Source: Selaginella tamariscina (lineage: Eukaryota > Streptophyta > Lycopodiopsida > Selaginellales > Selaginellaceae). Taken from it: DNA of 64,000 bases. Under the pieces are notes generated by a model. That model made no database searches. It was given only the letters and a program-made list of their open reading frames with translations, and was not told where the DNA came from. Of this stretch, positions 23,533-35,590 are shown one piece after another. Numbering within the stretch: position 1 is the first letter of the stretch; each line of letters begins with the position of its first letter. The DNA lies in assembly GCA_003024785.1 (NCBI GenBank), contig PUQB01000103.1:1-64000 (forward strand). The letters are read 5' to 3'. Both the position numbers and the translations under genes were made by a program.

Positions 23533-25669
23533 TACAAGAGTGGAGAGAGCCTACGAATGTGCTGAGGAACTGACATGAGATGAATTCTGTCGAGGAGGAG
23601 TCTTCAACACTGATACAGGAATAGGCATGGTCAATCCTGTAGCTTGTACTGCCTCAGATACTAAGGATGTATCCTATACACAAGAAGGTACAGGATTGAT
23701 CCTGGTTGCCAGAGAGGAAAACGTGACTGTCCTAGACCTCCAGTCGATATGAGAATTTGCAAAAACGAACCATGGCATGCCCAAAATGATGGGAGTCGAC
23801 CGAGTCTTGATCAAGTTGAAGGAAATCGAACAGTTGAATGCTCCATGACTGCAAGAGAGAGGTTTGATAGCATGGGTAGCTGCGCTAAAAGCAATTAGAC
23901 GACCATCGGCCACCTCTACAGGAACTGCACGCTTCAACTTCACCACTGGAATGCGATGTTGAATTGCAAAAGTGTCATCCATGAAGCATGCATTTGCACT
24001 AGTGTTTAACAGGGCAAACTTCTTGAGCTCTCGATTATTGAGATGAATGTGTACAGGAAACTTGAGTGATGGAATGGTATGAGCAACACCAATGGAGCCT
24101 GCACCTACGTCCAACTTCGCAGCTCCTAGACAAAGTAAACATTGAAGTTTTCCGACTAAACTTCAGCTTCAACTTCATGCGTCTTGAACTTCCTAGCTTT
24201 AATAGGACATTCCGCCACCTTGTGTCCTACTCCACCACAATACAAACATAGATTCTTACTGCGGCGACGTTGCTTCTCAGCAGTGCCACGCTTGTATTTC
24301 TCAACCTCCATAGGAACTACACCAGAAGGTGTCGCAGGAGTATGTACCACAACTGCAGGATTGGTTTGCAAGAATTATTGATGGGATTTTTCCTGACGAC
24401 ACTCGAACAAGCGGTAAACGCAACGAACGGCCTGTTGCATGATCTTCACTAATGTTTAGGCATCCGATAACATAAGGAGAAGGTCCTTCATGTCATCCCT
24501 CAACCCAAAACAAACATGTTCGATCAATGCAGTCTCGTCCCATGAAATGTTCGTGCAAAGTTACTGAAATTCGGATGCATAGACAGAAGCTGGTCGGGAT
24601 CCTTGTGTGAGCTTGCGTAACTTCGTGCATGCGAAACGGTACTTGTCGGGATCTCCAAAGCAAGCTTCAAAGGCAGCCACAAATCCTTCAAAGTCCTCCA
24701 TCAATGGGTCGTCACGCTCCAGCAAAGGGCAACCCAAGCCCGTGGAGATCCAACTAGTAGGGATGCCAAAAGGCCAACCTTTTGTGCATCAGTCGAGTAG
24801 CAGCGTGGTTGCATGCGGATCAAAAGTCTGATCTGATTCAGGAACCCTTGGAAATCAGCACGATTGCCATTGAACTTTTCCAGCATGCTGATCTTCAGCT
24901 CCGAAGAAGTGTTCGATGGAGAGGAAACCACGGATGCTTGAGAGAGAGCATGTGCAGCAGCCTTGGAGGATGCATCAGCAGTTGCATGCGCCGCATTGGT
25001 GGAACCTTGTAGATTTATGACCACTTGGTACAAAGTGGCTAACTCATGAAGCAACATTTAGTGCTCGCGTTGAAATTGCTCAAAATTGGCCATAATCTAT
25101 GAAAGAAAAAAGGAGGAAACGAAGGAGAAGAATCAAGGAAAAAAAGTAGCTAGAAATCGGAAAACTATGAAAGTAGTTATTATCAAACTGTCAAGCCACG
25201 ATCCAGAAACAAGGAAGTGAGCAGGATTCCAGAAACAAGGAAGTGAGCAGGATTCCAAAAACAAGGAAGCTTGACTCAGAAGCAGAACATGGAGTAGGAC
25301 AGGAACTGGAGCAGGACAGGAACTAAGAATCAAGAACAAGACAAGAGCAGGAGGCAAGGACCAAGACAAGACAAGAACAAGATAAGACAAGATTAATTGT
25401 AGAAAGACTGGTGATAAAGTAACTGATTGTACAACAATTAGGTCAGAGCTTTTATGCTCACAACTCCAAGCTAATCTAGTCATGAGCTAAAAATAGTGAC
25501 CCTTATCCTCTAGGCATATCCCATAGTATATCCTATAGGCATATCCTGTAGGAATATCCTGTAGGTATATCTTATAGGAATATCATGCTGGCATATCCTG
25601 TAAGTATATCCTATAAGCATATCTTGTAACCCATATCCTGTATCCTGCATCTTGTATCGGGTCATGACA
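23533..25669 (-). mobile_element. Family A 5' part on the minus strand (old copy)
   Basis: On the minus strand this holds LTR (25189-25669), gag (about 25090 down to 24600), a CCHC knuckle (LCLYCGGVGHKVAECP near 24275-24330) and PR (about 24114-23674). It matches 7039-9228 of the central A copy but is more diverged. It may be the 5' partner of the A fragment at 1-2176 only if a rearrangement is assumed, since the two lie in opposite orientations. Its outer LTR end joins family C sequence at 25670. Fossil, many breaks. Confidence 0.85.
25189..25669 (-). repeat. 5' LTR of the outer family A copy
   Basis: Inverted LTR from TGTCAAGCCACG at 25189 to GGGTCATGACA at 25669. It is shorter than the central LTRs (about 481 bp) because the CCTG-rich tract is reduced. 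Confidence 0.8.
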
Positions 25670-27784
25670 GTCTGTTTCCAAATCATGTGTTATCCCAAAT
25701 TCAAACACCTAAAGAAAAAGAAAAAATTTCAATAATGTGTAGACTTAAGATATCACAAGACCCACCTCACAAGACTTAATTTGTAAGCCAGAACAAACTA
25801 ACATGCCATGTCTTGTGGAAATATGTGGTAAAGTAATCTAAACAACCATAAGGTAAATTAACATGGCATACAACCTGGAAGTTGACTTCCAAGTGTTACC
25901 TTTGACATTCAAATCCATAACCCACACCCACTTATGAAGTAGGTGTACTCTGAAGAATTATAGATCTCAGGACCAACTCTCCACGTAGAATTCAAACGTT
26001 AGCCAAAAGTTATAGAATACTTCAAAAATTTAGAATTAATTAAACCTTGAAACACCCTAGTCCTACTAAACGTAGAGAATAGGCTCTAATACCAATTGTC
26101 AGAGTTTTAACTCGGAGGGCTAACACGTGGCAACAGGTGGCCGCCAAGTGGCCTTCCGGCATCAATTCCCTATGTGAACAATGCTAAGTCTTTCAAGATG
26201 ACCCAAGAGTCTGACTTAAATGCCTAGTTAAACATAAGACTTAAAGTCCTACCCTAAGTCCCCTAGAATGACCATCCCTTGAATCCTAGAGGATATCCCG
26301 AGTAGACTTTAGGATCCTATCCTAGTAGACCTAGACAGGCTCATGCCCTAACCCTGCAAAGGAGATGTGTCCCACACATGCCCCCCATGATAGAGGTAAG
26401 GCATCATCACTTACCCCTTGAGGAATCACCCTCATTCGAGAGTACAACCCCTTTAGGGTGTCAAAGGGTACCCTGAACCATGACTAACCCCTAAGGGTTT
26501 GAGTGGCCAAGTCATACCCTAGACCTAGGGCTAGTACTTAGTGAGGACATGAGTGTGCTCTGTAGGCAGACACGAATGTTCTGTTAAGTAAACTCCCTAA
26601 GGCTAGGTTTGGATAACCTTAAGTACATGACCTTGCGAGTGCCTCATAAAAGGGCTCATGCTAACAAGCTTAGGTTGTTCAACCCTTGGATTCCAAAGGA
26701 GAACACTCCCCTAGCCAAGTGTGGCAAAACACACCCAGTTACGAGACCTAACCTCCCTTGAGTAGATGTTCAAGACTTAGCACCCTAGTGCGAGCACAAA
26801 CATGCATGTTTACTAGAGTATCCAACCCTTTGGCAACAAACCCATGACAACCCCAAAGGGCATGCCTCGGGCGTTGTATCGTGTGACGTTTAGCTTAGTG
26901 TCACATTTTCATGTGACACTGCCTTCCACGATGTGGGCAATCATGCCATAGCCCTTAGATTCAAGAGTTGCACCAAGTGCCACAAACGTGGCTCCTAAAT
27001 GCCAACTCTAGAACCCCTTGGTGAACTCTTAGGAACTGGTAATGTAAACCTGTCAAATAAGATCCCATGCCCACAGTTGGACAAGGACATGGATGTGTCT
27101 TACTTGGCCATGAGTGCTACACCTAGCTTGACGTGGAGGAGGAGGCTAGAGACAAGCCTCAACCTCTGCCTCTTGGAACGTGCATCACCTCCCAAGCATG
27201 GATTCGCCAACATTAAAGGTAAGCTACCCTGAAGGTGGGACGTACCCCTGTCATCTGGAAGTTAGGGCAGCACAACAGAGGGTTGTGCCTTAATGACACA
27301 AGCTAAAGCTTGCACTGGCAGAAGAGCAACGAGCTTAGTCATGAACCTAGAAGCTCTCTTACTACATACTCTACCTTATTTATGTGATAGAGCCCCCCCC
27401 CTGTTTTAATGTTTACAGAAGTGGGCTGGAATGAAATCTCATTTCTAGAGGGATATACTTGGTCAGTTATCCATTGACCCCTAAACCCTAACTTGTCAAA
27501 CCTAGGGGTATTTCTAAACATATTCGACATGCCGAACTCACCGGAATTAACCATTAACCCAACCGGGACACGAAAACCAAAGTAAGAGTTTTTTAAATGG
27601 AAGTGTTAGCTTTACCTAGAATTTCTTATAAATACCTAATGACACCCGGTCGGACTATCACTAAATACCCAAGTGCACTAAACAGGCATGTTTCCTCTAC
27701 ACATAGGGCTTATCAACATAGTACAATAGGTAATAACAATCAACGTCTAAAGTAAAGGGGAGAGTCATAGTAAAAACTATGACA
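25670..27784 (-). mobile_element. Family C LTR element: 5' LTR and start of internal region
   Basis: On the minus strand the LTR spans 27784 to 26097 (1688 bp, ends TGTCATAG...CTCTGACA). It is followed by a primer site ATTGGTATTAGAGCC at about 26082-26096 (initiator-Met tRNA type) and then 412 bp of internal sequence matching 45091-45519. At 25670 the element is interrupted by the family A LTR. It is visibly more diverged than the two LTRs of the complete copy at 40125-47212, so it is an older insertion. No coding region seen. Confidence 0.85.
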
Positions 27785-28812
27785 ATTATAATCAATTCAT
27801 AATAACATAAAAAGCACTACCATCGTAGATAATAAGCATTTACAAGAATATTCAAGACTAGTTTTTAGTATTAGAATATTATTAAATCAATATATTTGAT
27901 TTAAGCCTTTTTTAATATATTTAAATTAACGGCTCAGCAAAGCAATCGAGACAAGTTTAACTTTCTTTTTTTTATGAAAATATTCTTTTCTTAAAATATT
28001 GCTTCTCTAAACTTAATAAGCCATCTTGTAATATAATAGAACTTTCTAGAACTAAAATATATTAAAATCAAAAAAATATTTAGTAAATAAGAATATTCTA
28101 GGAATCCATGAAACATGCTTATTTTTATTTAAGAGTTTTTTATTCAAGAGAACCAACTAGTTAAGAAGTTTAAAAGTTATTATCAGAGTACTTCAATATT
28201 GTGCTTTTTATTATTAAAATATTTGAAATTTAAGTAACTTAAATTCTCTTAAACCCTTATTGATTTAATTAACTTAACATATTTATTTCTTATAAACATA
28301 GCATGTAAATACTATATATATTTTACATATGACTGTGGTTAGAATATTGATATAAATAAAATATTAAATTAAAAATACATTTAATAATTAATATGTATTT
28401 TATGTTATACAACAAGTTATTGACATTCACCCAATTTGTGCAAGGAAAATAACAAGTATCTACAATATATATAAAAAGTAAATATTTAATATATATTTTG
28501 AATGTTTAATTTAAACCTTTGTTTTTTTGAGATTGAGTATATATAAAGTTACACACAAATAAACCATTTACACACACACACACACCTAATAAATGACTAG
28601 TTTATACATTAGCAATACAGTATATGTATTCCATGAAAACACCTTTGCATATATTTCTTTCAATCTTACATGCATATATATAAGTAAATTACATTAATAA
28701 AATATAAATGCTAAAAACTAGTTAAATATATCTACAAATAAAAAAAGAAAATGTAAGAGATGACAAGTTAAAATTTACATAGTAAATTACATTCATAAAG
28801 TATAAATGCTAA
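27785..28812. other. AT-rich intergenic sequence
   Basis: About 1 kb of very AT-rich DNA between the C LTR and the P450 gene, with long runs of A/T, a short CA repeat near 28571-28585, and no reading frame or repeat that I can assign. The last part (about 28650-28812) would be the 3' flank of the P450 gene. Confidence 0.6.
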
Positions 28813-30336
28813 TTACATATGAATTCCCATTAAATATGTTCCAGGCCTGAGTGAAGCATTAAGAACCAAGTCTGACGTACGCTTAAGCATCATGTCACGC
28901 TTGTTTCTTCCATATCAATTTCCCCAGTGGCACTCCAATCAAATATCTGCAGCAAGCTGGCCAAGACAAGCGGTATAGTTCGCATTGCCAGAGGGTACCC
29001 GGGACAAATTCTTCTGCCGGACGAGAAGGGAATAGACTGGAAATGCTGCCCAGTCACTTTAATATTTGTTCCAAGAAAACGTTCTGGTCGAAACACATGT
29101 GGTTCACACCAGTAAGCTTCGTCCCGTCCTATTGCCCATATATTACCAACACCTTACACCCTGCAGGGATTATATACCCTGCCAACTTCACCTCATTCGG
29201 ATTGTATGAGGACGGCAAGAGTATAGCTGGATGCATACGCAAAGTTTCCTTCACCACAGCTTGAAATGTATTGAAGACTCTGAAGGTCGCTCTCTTCCAC
29301 CACGCGCGCCCTGCCTACCACATTATCAATCTCTTCTTGAGCCTTCTGCATCGCCTCTCTGTTGGATACTATCTCTGCCATTGCCCAATAAGTATTCTGT
29401 TGTATCCAGTCCAGCAGCAATCATATCCTACACATGAAGCTTAAGCTAGTTATGTGCATTTGTGTAACATGGGCTGTTACTTATAACTTACCATGACCAA
29501 AGCAATGATGGAGATGTCTGGGAGCTGATCGTGCTCATCAAGGGATATAAGGACATCGATGAAGTCCGAACAATGAATCCATCTCCAGCTTGATTTTCCG
29601 CTCCTTGTGTTCTTGTATCTCCTTCTCAAGATGCCTTTCAAGGAAGGAACAAAGCTATTCATTCTCTTATATATTCCATGCAAGTCAAACTTATCGAGTG
29701 CAGGAATTATTTCCCCAATGTTCACTGTCCGGTTTTGTTCCCCCATGGAGTTGATTAGCTCTGCTACCCTTAGCCCTTTCTTGCTGAAAAGGGTGAGACA
29801 AAGTGAGTTAGAGACGAATTGCTCAAACAAATGGGTGAGATTAACTCTTTTGTGATCCTTTGCAAGGTGAAATATAGATTCTATCGCGGTTCGAAGCTCA
29901 GACTTGCGGAAAACAGCACTTGAATTGAGCATGTTGTTTTGAAGAGATGCATGCTTGTTATTCTTCGCATTCTCCTCCACTCTCTTCCAGGTGGGGAAAA
30001 TACCAAATTCTTGTATCCAAAGCTGAATATCTTAAAAAACTCCATATGCGGACGGTGTGCGAAATCCTGATCATGGATTTTCAACACTTGCTCAGCCATT
30101 TCGGAATTGTTCACTATGAGAAATGGAACCATACCAATTTTCACATACAAAATTGGTCCATACCTCTTGCTTAGACTTGCAAAGTGTTTATGTAATGGCA
30201 TCTGGAGTGAAAACAATGAGCCAACGATTGGCCATGGCAAGGGGCCTGGAGGTAACGATGACGTGTTGAAGCATGTGACGATGTAGATACAGACAAGTCC
30301 GAGGAAGAAAAAAGCTAAGCTGAAGAGCCAGTCCAT
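28813..30336 (-). CDS. Cytochrome P450 (A-type, CYP71 clan), reading frame interrupted
   Basis: A membrane-bound haem mono-oxygenase of the endoplasmic reticulum. Start at 30336: MDWLFSLAFFFLGLVCIYIV is the membrane anchor, followed by the proline hinge SLPPGPLPWPIVGSLF. Then come WRRMRR (helix C), the I-helix AAGLDTT, ETLR (K helix), FRPERF, and the haem loop FSSGRRICPGYPLA with its cysteine ligand near 29010. One 64-bp intron (29428-29491, GTAAGT...TGTAG) lies just before the I-helix, the usual place in A-type P450s. Exons total about 1460 nt, close to a full 490-residue enzyme. The frame changes about five times, mostly by one base: before SSAVFRKSELR, after AAGLDTT, at QYI/AVVKETLR, at the meander, and near the C-terminus. 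Most lie in short homopolymers, so sequence error or recent pseudogenisation are both possible. Closest style is CYP76-like; substrate unknown. The ATG is chosen because a duplicate at 59282 keeps the same ATGGACTGG. Confidence 0.85.
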
Positions 30337-30395
30337 GTGAAACACGAGAAGGATTTGATAGATTAAATATAATATGCATCCACTTCTCCTAACAA

Positions 30396-30406
30396 CTATA
30401 TATACA
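30396..30406 (-). promoter_or_regulatory. TATA box of the P450 gene
   Basis: On the minus strand the sequence reads GTATATATAG about 60 nt upstream of the ATG at 30336, a normal plant TATA position for a short 5' UTR. The segment between it and the ATG (GGAGAAGTGGATGCAT and onward) is duplicated at 59210-59280. Confidence 0.55.
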
Positions 30407-32121
30407 ATACAATGGCCTTCCGCCGTCCATACAGCAAAAATGTATACATATGCATTGCCGATGACTGCTGACCTAATATATTCCGTGTTGAGATTCCATG
30501 TTGAGTCCCTCCAAAAACAAGGCTCAGGATTAGATTAGAAGGCTTGTGCTTATAATATTTTAAAATTTTAATTGAATATTCTTTAGCCAGCAAAGTGTAA
30601 TAGTGCTGGCAATAGTCGGCAACCAGCAAAGTCTGGCAATACGGTCGCACAATATATGTTAGTCGGCAAAAATATGTGTGTAAGTCTTAAAAGAGATATT
30701 CCTTTAAGTATGTTGTACCTCTGGAGTTTAATACCCCCGCATGTTTACACTGCACATGTATATATATTGTATATTGCAACTTACATAAATATTATATATT
30801 AAAAACATTAATGCATATAAAAACATCTTGTATAAATATTGTATATTCATTAACTATATATATTACATAAATATTAATTGCTTACACTTAACTACATGGT
30901 TCTCTTCTTCTTCAATATTGCTATAGTTTTAAAACGCCGTGAGCCTCAGGTAAAGGTGGCTAAATCAATATTTTGTCAACTTACAATCTTGCATTGACAA
31001 TTCTTGTTATCTAAAATGACTTATTTGTTCCTAACATATTTTCGCTTAAGTCAATGATTGTAACAAGAGATGATTTAGTTTCACCTTGGGCTACATAAGC
31101 TGCACACTCTTGGGCTGTAGAGAAAGCTTGCAAGTGTAGAGTTAGCTAAGAGCTAAACCAAGAAATCTTACCATGACTCTTGATAGCAGTTCGATAATCC
31201 ACAATAATTGTGTAGCCAAGTTGAAGGCATTATTGGCTAATATGTTTCCAGAAGCTTGGAAAAGCAGCATAACTAGTAAAGATTCTTGAAAAATGAATTA
31301 AGTCAATGAGAATAAGAGTGAGTAGTGCCTTCATCTCGTGACGATATCCTGATCACACCCTTGATGGATTAATATGTCACTGCAAGTCCTAGTCTTATAA
31401 CATTAGTTGCTTGTGCAATTTTGGAGATCATAGAGACCATTGCAAAAACAACCATGAAGTTGTTTGTGGTAAGTGCATACTTGCAAATTAAAGGGCCTCA
31501 TCAAACCTTACAAGATCAAAGTGTAATAAGTTGTTGTCCAAGGAAGAAATTAAAGACTCCAAGTCGTTGAGATCACTAGAATGAATCCATACTCACCCGC
31601 CTCTTTTAAAAATTGTATTTAAAAATTTGTTATGTGGTGTTCATTCATGAGATTTCACAACCTGTTGTATGTCTCTTACCACTCCACACCCTCATCAAAA
31701 AAGACCTACCTATCTCCTCAATGTCGCATATGACCAAGTCATACTTCCCTCGAGCAACTGCCAATGTTGGGTGAATAACAATAGATCATCCTTGATATCT
31801 AAGGTCCCTATAGTTGGTAACACCTCCTAAAGAAAAGACGATAGAGCTGGAGGAAGCAAACCCAATGTGCTACCATCTTTCGACACATGACCAATTACTT
31901 TTGTTAGAGTTGCAATCTACTTTTTGGCCTTTATCTTCAAAACTAACTCCACTTCTCAAGTTGCCATAACAATGATGGTAAATCACCGATGTGTTGCTTA
32001 TGCAGACCCACCTCCCATGTCAAGATTTCTCCCTCCGGGAAGTCCAACCAAAATGGCATGTACTATCTTGAATGAGGTTAATGAAGACATTCTTTTGCTC
32101 CACATATTAGGAGAGCTTATG
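30407..32121. other. Unassigned intergenic region
   Basis: About 1.7 kb between the P450 promoter and the rearranged C copy. The first half is AT-rich. The second half (about 31000-32120) is of more even composition, with several short open frames, none with a domain I can name with confidence. No LTR, terminal repeat or RNA gene seen. Confidence 0.5.
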
Positions 32122-33834
32122 TATCAGAGTTTTAACATGAAGGGCCAACACATGACAACACATGGTTGCTAAGTGGCCTTTCAGTGTCATCACCAACGCT
32201 AAGTCTTCCAAGATAACCCAAGAGTTTAACTCAGATGCCCAATTAAGCAAAAGACTTAGAGTCCTACCCTAAGTCCCCTAAAAATGACCATCCTTCGAAC
32301 CCTAAAGGATAACCCAAATAGACTTTAGGATCTTGTCCTAGTAGACCTAGACAAGCTCATGCCTTAACCCCACAAAGGAGATGTGTCTCACACATACCCC
32401 CGTGATAGAGTTAAGGCATCTCAATTACCCCTTAAGGAATGAGAAGGAGGAGGCTGGAGACAAGCCTCAACCTCTACCTCTTGTATTCCTTGGGTTAGTT
32501 GGCAGTTATATCTCAAGGTTTGATGGTGTTCCTTGAGTTTGGTTCAATATCTTTGAAAGTGAGATATCTAATGGTTAAATTAGCTCAAGAAGATGATTTC
32601 CCTTCTTGATAATCGTGATCCTAACATATGGTCCAATATCCGGTACAAAAATATGAGGTTTCATATCACCTCATCCATTGAGATATTCATACCTTAGACT
32701 TTCAAAGTATTTGTGATAGTCTTTTAAGATTGATTATAAATGAATTGTTAAAATATGGTATGATATCTCTGAATATTGAGTTTATAAAGCTTTAAACAAG
32801 AGGCAAAGGTTGAAGTTTGTCTCCAGCCTCCTCCATGTCAAGTTAAGTGTAGCACTTATGGCCAAGCAAGGCACATCCATGTCCTTGTTCAACTATGGGT
32901 GTGGGATCTTGTTTGACAGGTTCACATTACCCAGTTCTTAAAGGTTCACCAAGGGGTTCTAGAGTTGGCATTTAAGACTCATGTTATGGCACTTGATGCA
33001 ACTCTTAAATCTAAGGGTTATGGCATGATAACCCACATCGTGGAAGGCAGTGTTACATGAAGATGTGACACTGGGCTAGACATCACATGGTATAACGCCC
33101 GAGGCATGCCCTTTGGGGTTGTGTCATGGGTTTGTTGCCAAGGGGTTAGATACTCTAGCAAACAAGCATGCTTGTGCTCGCACTAGGGTGCTAAGCCTTG
33201 GGCAACTACTCAAGGGAGATTAGGTCTCGTATGTTTTAGCACACTTGGCTAGGGGAGTGTTCTCCTTGGAATCCAGGGGTTGAAAAACCTAAGCTTGTTA
33301 GTAGGAGCCCTATCGTGAGGCACTTGCAAGGTCATGTATTTAGGGTTATCCAAACCTAGTCTTAACGAGTTTGCTTAGCAGAACACTCGTGTCTGCCTAC
33401 GATGCACACTTGTGTCCTCACTAAGTACTAGCTAGGATATGACTTGGCCACTCAAACCCTTATGGGTTAGTCATGGTTCAGGGTACCCCTTGTCGCCCTA
33501 AAGGGGTTGTACTCCTGAATGAAGGTGATTCTTTAAGGGGTAAGTGACGATGCCTTATTTCTGTCACGGGGGTATGTGTGAGACACATCTCCTTTGTGAA
33601 GTTAAGGCATGATCCTGTCTAAGTCTACTGGGACAGATACTAAAGTCTACTTGGGTTATCCTTTAGGGTTCAAAGGATGGTCATTCTAAGGGACTTAGGG
33701 TAGGACTCTAAGTCTTCTGCCTAATTGGGCATCTGAATCAGACTCTTGGGGTCATCTTGGTTGCTCACATAGGTGATGACGTCGGAAGGCCACTTGGCAG
33801 CCACATGTTAGCCCTTCAGGTTAAAACTCTGACA
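32122..33834. mobile_element. Rearranged family C copy with inverted LTR pieces
   Basis: 32122-32482 matches the TGTCAGAG end of the C LTR in one orientation. 32483-32800 matches C internal sequence (about 43740-44010) in the opposite orientation. 32803-33834 matches the same LTR in the opposite orientation, ending CTCTGACA at 33834. The two LTR pieces form an imperfect inverted repeat, so the copy was inverted or recombined. It is diverged and therefore old. No coding region. Confidence 0.75.
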
Positions 33835-35590
33835 TTGTGGTCCATCTAGAGTTTCATTGTTGTGCTAAAAGCAATTTCTTTTGCCACTGCAAACCTATTA
33901 ATAGTAGATGTCAAGACATTTGGAAAGGGAAAACCACTACCTACCTCCAAATCATTCTCATGGCGGACTCGTCGCACTCAAAAAATCCTTGAGCTTGGTG
34001 GAGAATGTAAAGCGGATGCACTTGAGAAGGGACTGGATCATAAATATCTTACACTTGGCTCTTATCTTGTCAAACCAATTGCAAAAATCTTCATTTGTGC
34101 TAAGGTTGTCACTGTTTTGATAAAGGTTCTCCATGATATCGACAACCTCATCTTGTATTGCTTTCTAGTAGAGATTGATGGTGAACCACTTCAACCACTC
34201 TTTATCTTGGACTCCATGCAATCTTAGAGTTTGTTGCTCATACTTCATGTCAAGGTGATAGCTTCTTCAAGTACCAGATTTGCAATTTGTTCATGAACCT
34301 CACCTTTGTTAGTGCATATAGTTTCTCTAACCATGTTGAAGGTCAGAAAGAACATGTAGGAAATGCATTTATAGGATAGCTCATTGTGGAGGAATACGAG
34401 GTAAATAATCCACATGAACCTACAGAGTAGAAAATCCTTAGTAGTAGGAAAACCTTCAAGAAAAGAAATTATGAATGGAGGAAATCCTATGGTGATAGGA
34501 TGTAAATGGTTATGATGGCTAGATCGACATGGTAAAAGGGGGATATGAAAGTGAAGAGGCATAATGGAAAGGAAATCTTCATACACATGAATCTCCAAGC
34601 TCTTCTCATGTATTCATCTTAATAATGTAAAGCATGTTTATATATTCCTTTGTGTTATCTAATGAGTGATCTAACATGGCATGTGGCCAAAGTAAATATG
34701 TGCTATTGACTTAGGAGACTGGTCGCTATAACTTAAGTGTGTAGTGTAAGAGTGATAATATATAGTTGAGAGAAGTTATCTTGACATTATTTCCAAGAAA
34801 AATCATGTGAAACAAATTGGTTACCATGGAGGGATTTGCCATTGTTGTGTTAAATCTCATTGGAATTCCTTAATTATAAGAGAGATGTGAGTGAAATTTG
34901 ATAATGAAATGCTATAAGTAAAGCTTATGTAATTTAAAGAAGAAGTGTGTATATGTCAAAATGGATGGAGCCTTGGAGGTATCATAATTGTAATCCATCT
35001 CTAGTAAAGGAGAGAGATAATAGGTAGGTTGAGAAAGAAGCTACCCTTGTAGAGCAAATAGACATTGCCAATAGGCATGAAGGTCTTGTAAAACTTATTA
35101 ATCAAATAGGCGAAAGTGCTCTTAAACAAGTGATATTAGACGGATTATCATACAACTTGAGAAGAGGACCTTGGAAGGATCCTAAAAATTAAAATTTACC
35201 TTTACAGGGAAGTGAAGGAGTGTCCACTAGACAAGGAGGAGGATTTCTCAAGAGTTTCCACAAGAAAGCGGAGGAAGGTGGTAGAGGAAGTCCATCGAGG
35301 ATGTCGAACATGGCACTATTCCTTGGTATGTTGGAAGGTACTTTGATGTATCTCATCTTTTTAGCATGAAAGAATGAGGATCCTAAGAGGCATTTGCAGC
35401 AATTCAAGGAGCTTACAAAGTTGTATAAAGTAGCTATTAAAGGTAGAAAATTAAGAGCATAGGACATCTTATTATGAAGAGATTAAGGGTAGGAAGGTCT
35501 GTAAGTAATTTGGAAGAAGATTGGTTTTAAAATCGACTCAACTTCGAACCTTCATAACATTGACCAGCTTAGGAAGTGGAAGTAAGTTTT
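33835..35590. other. Unassigned region with weak retroelement-like frames
   Basis: No confident gene. The minus strand near 33880-34220 gives a broken frame with WLKWFTINLY and VVDIMENLYQNSDNL that has a gag-like feel. The plus strand near 35210-35450 has another short stretch (GSPSRMSNMALFLGMLEGTL, HLQQFKELTKLYK). Both are too degraded to place in a family. This may be the remains of the 3' end of the family E element or of other elements. Confidence 0.4.

Noticed and set aside
31681-31800. Minus-strand stretch with GKYDLVICDIEE resembling a response-regulator receiver strand
   Set aside because: Only one short motif; the flanking frames do not continue the fold, so I cannot support a gene.
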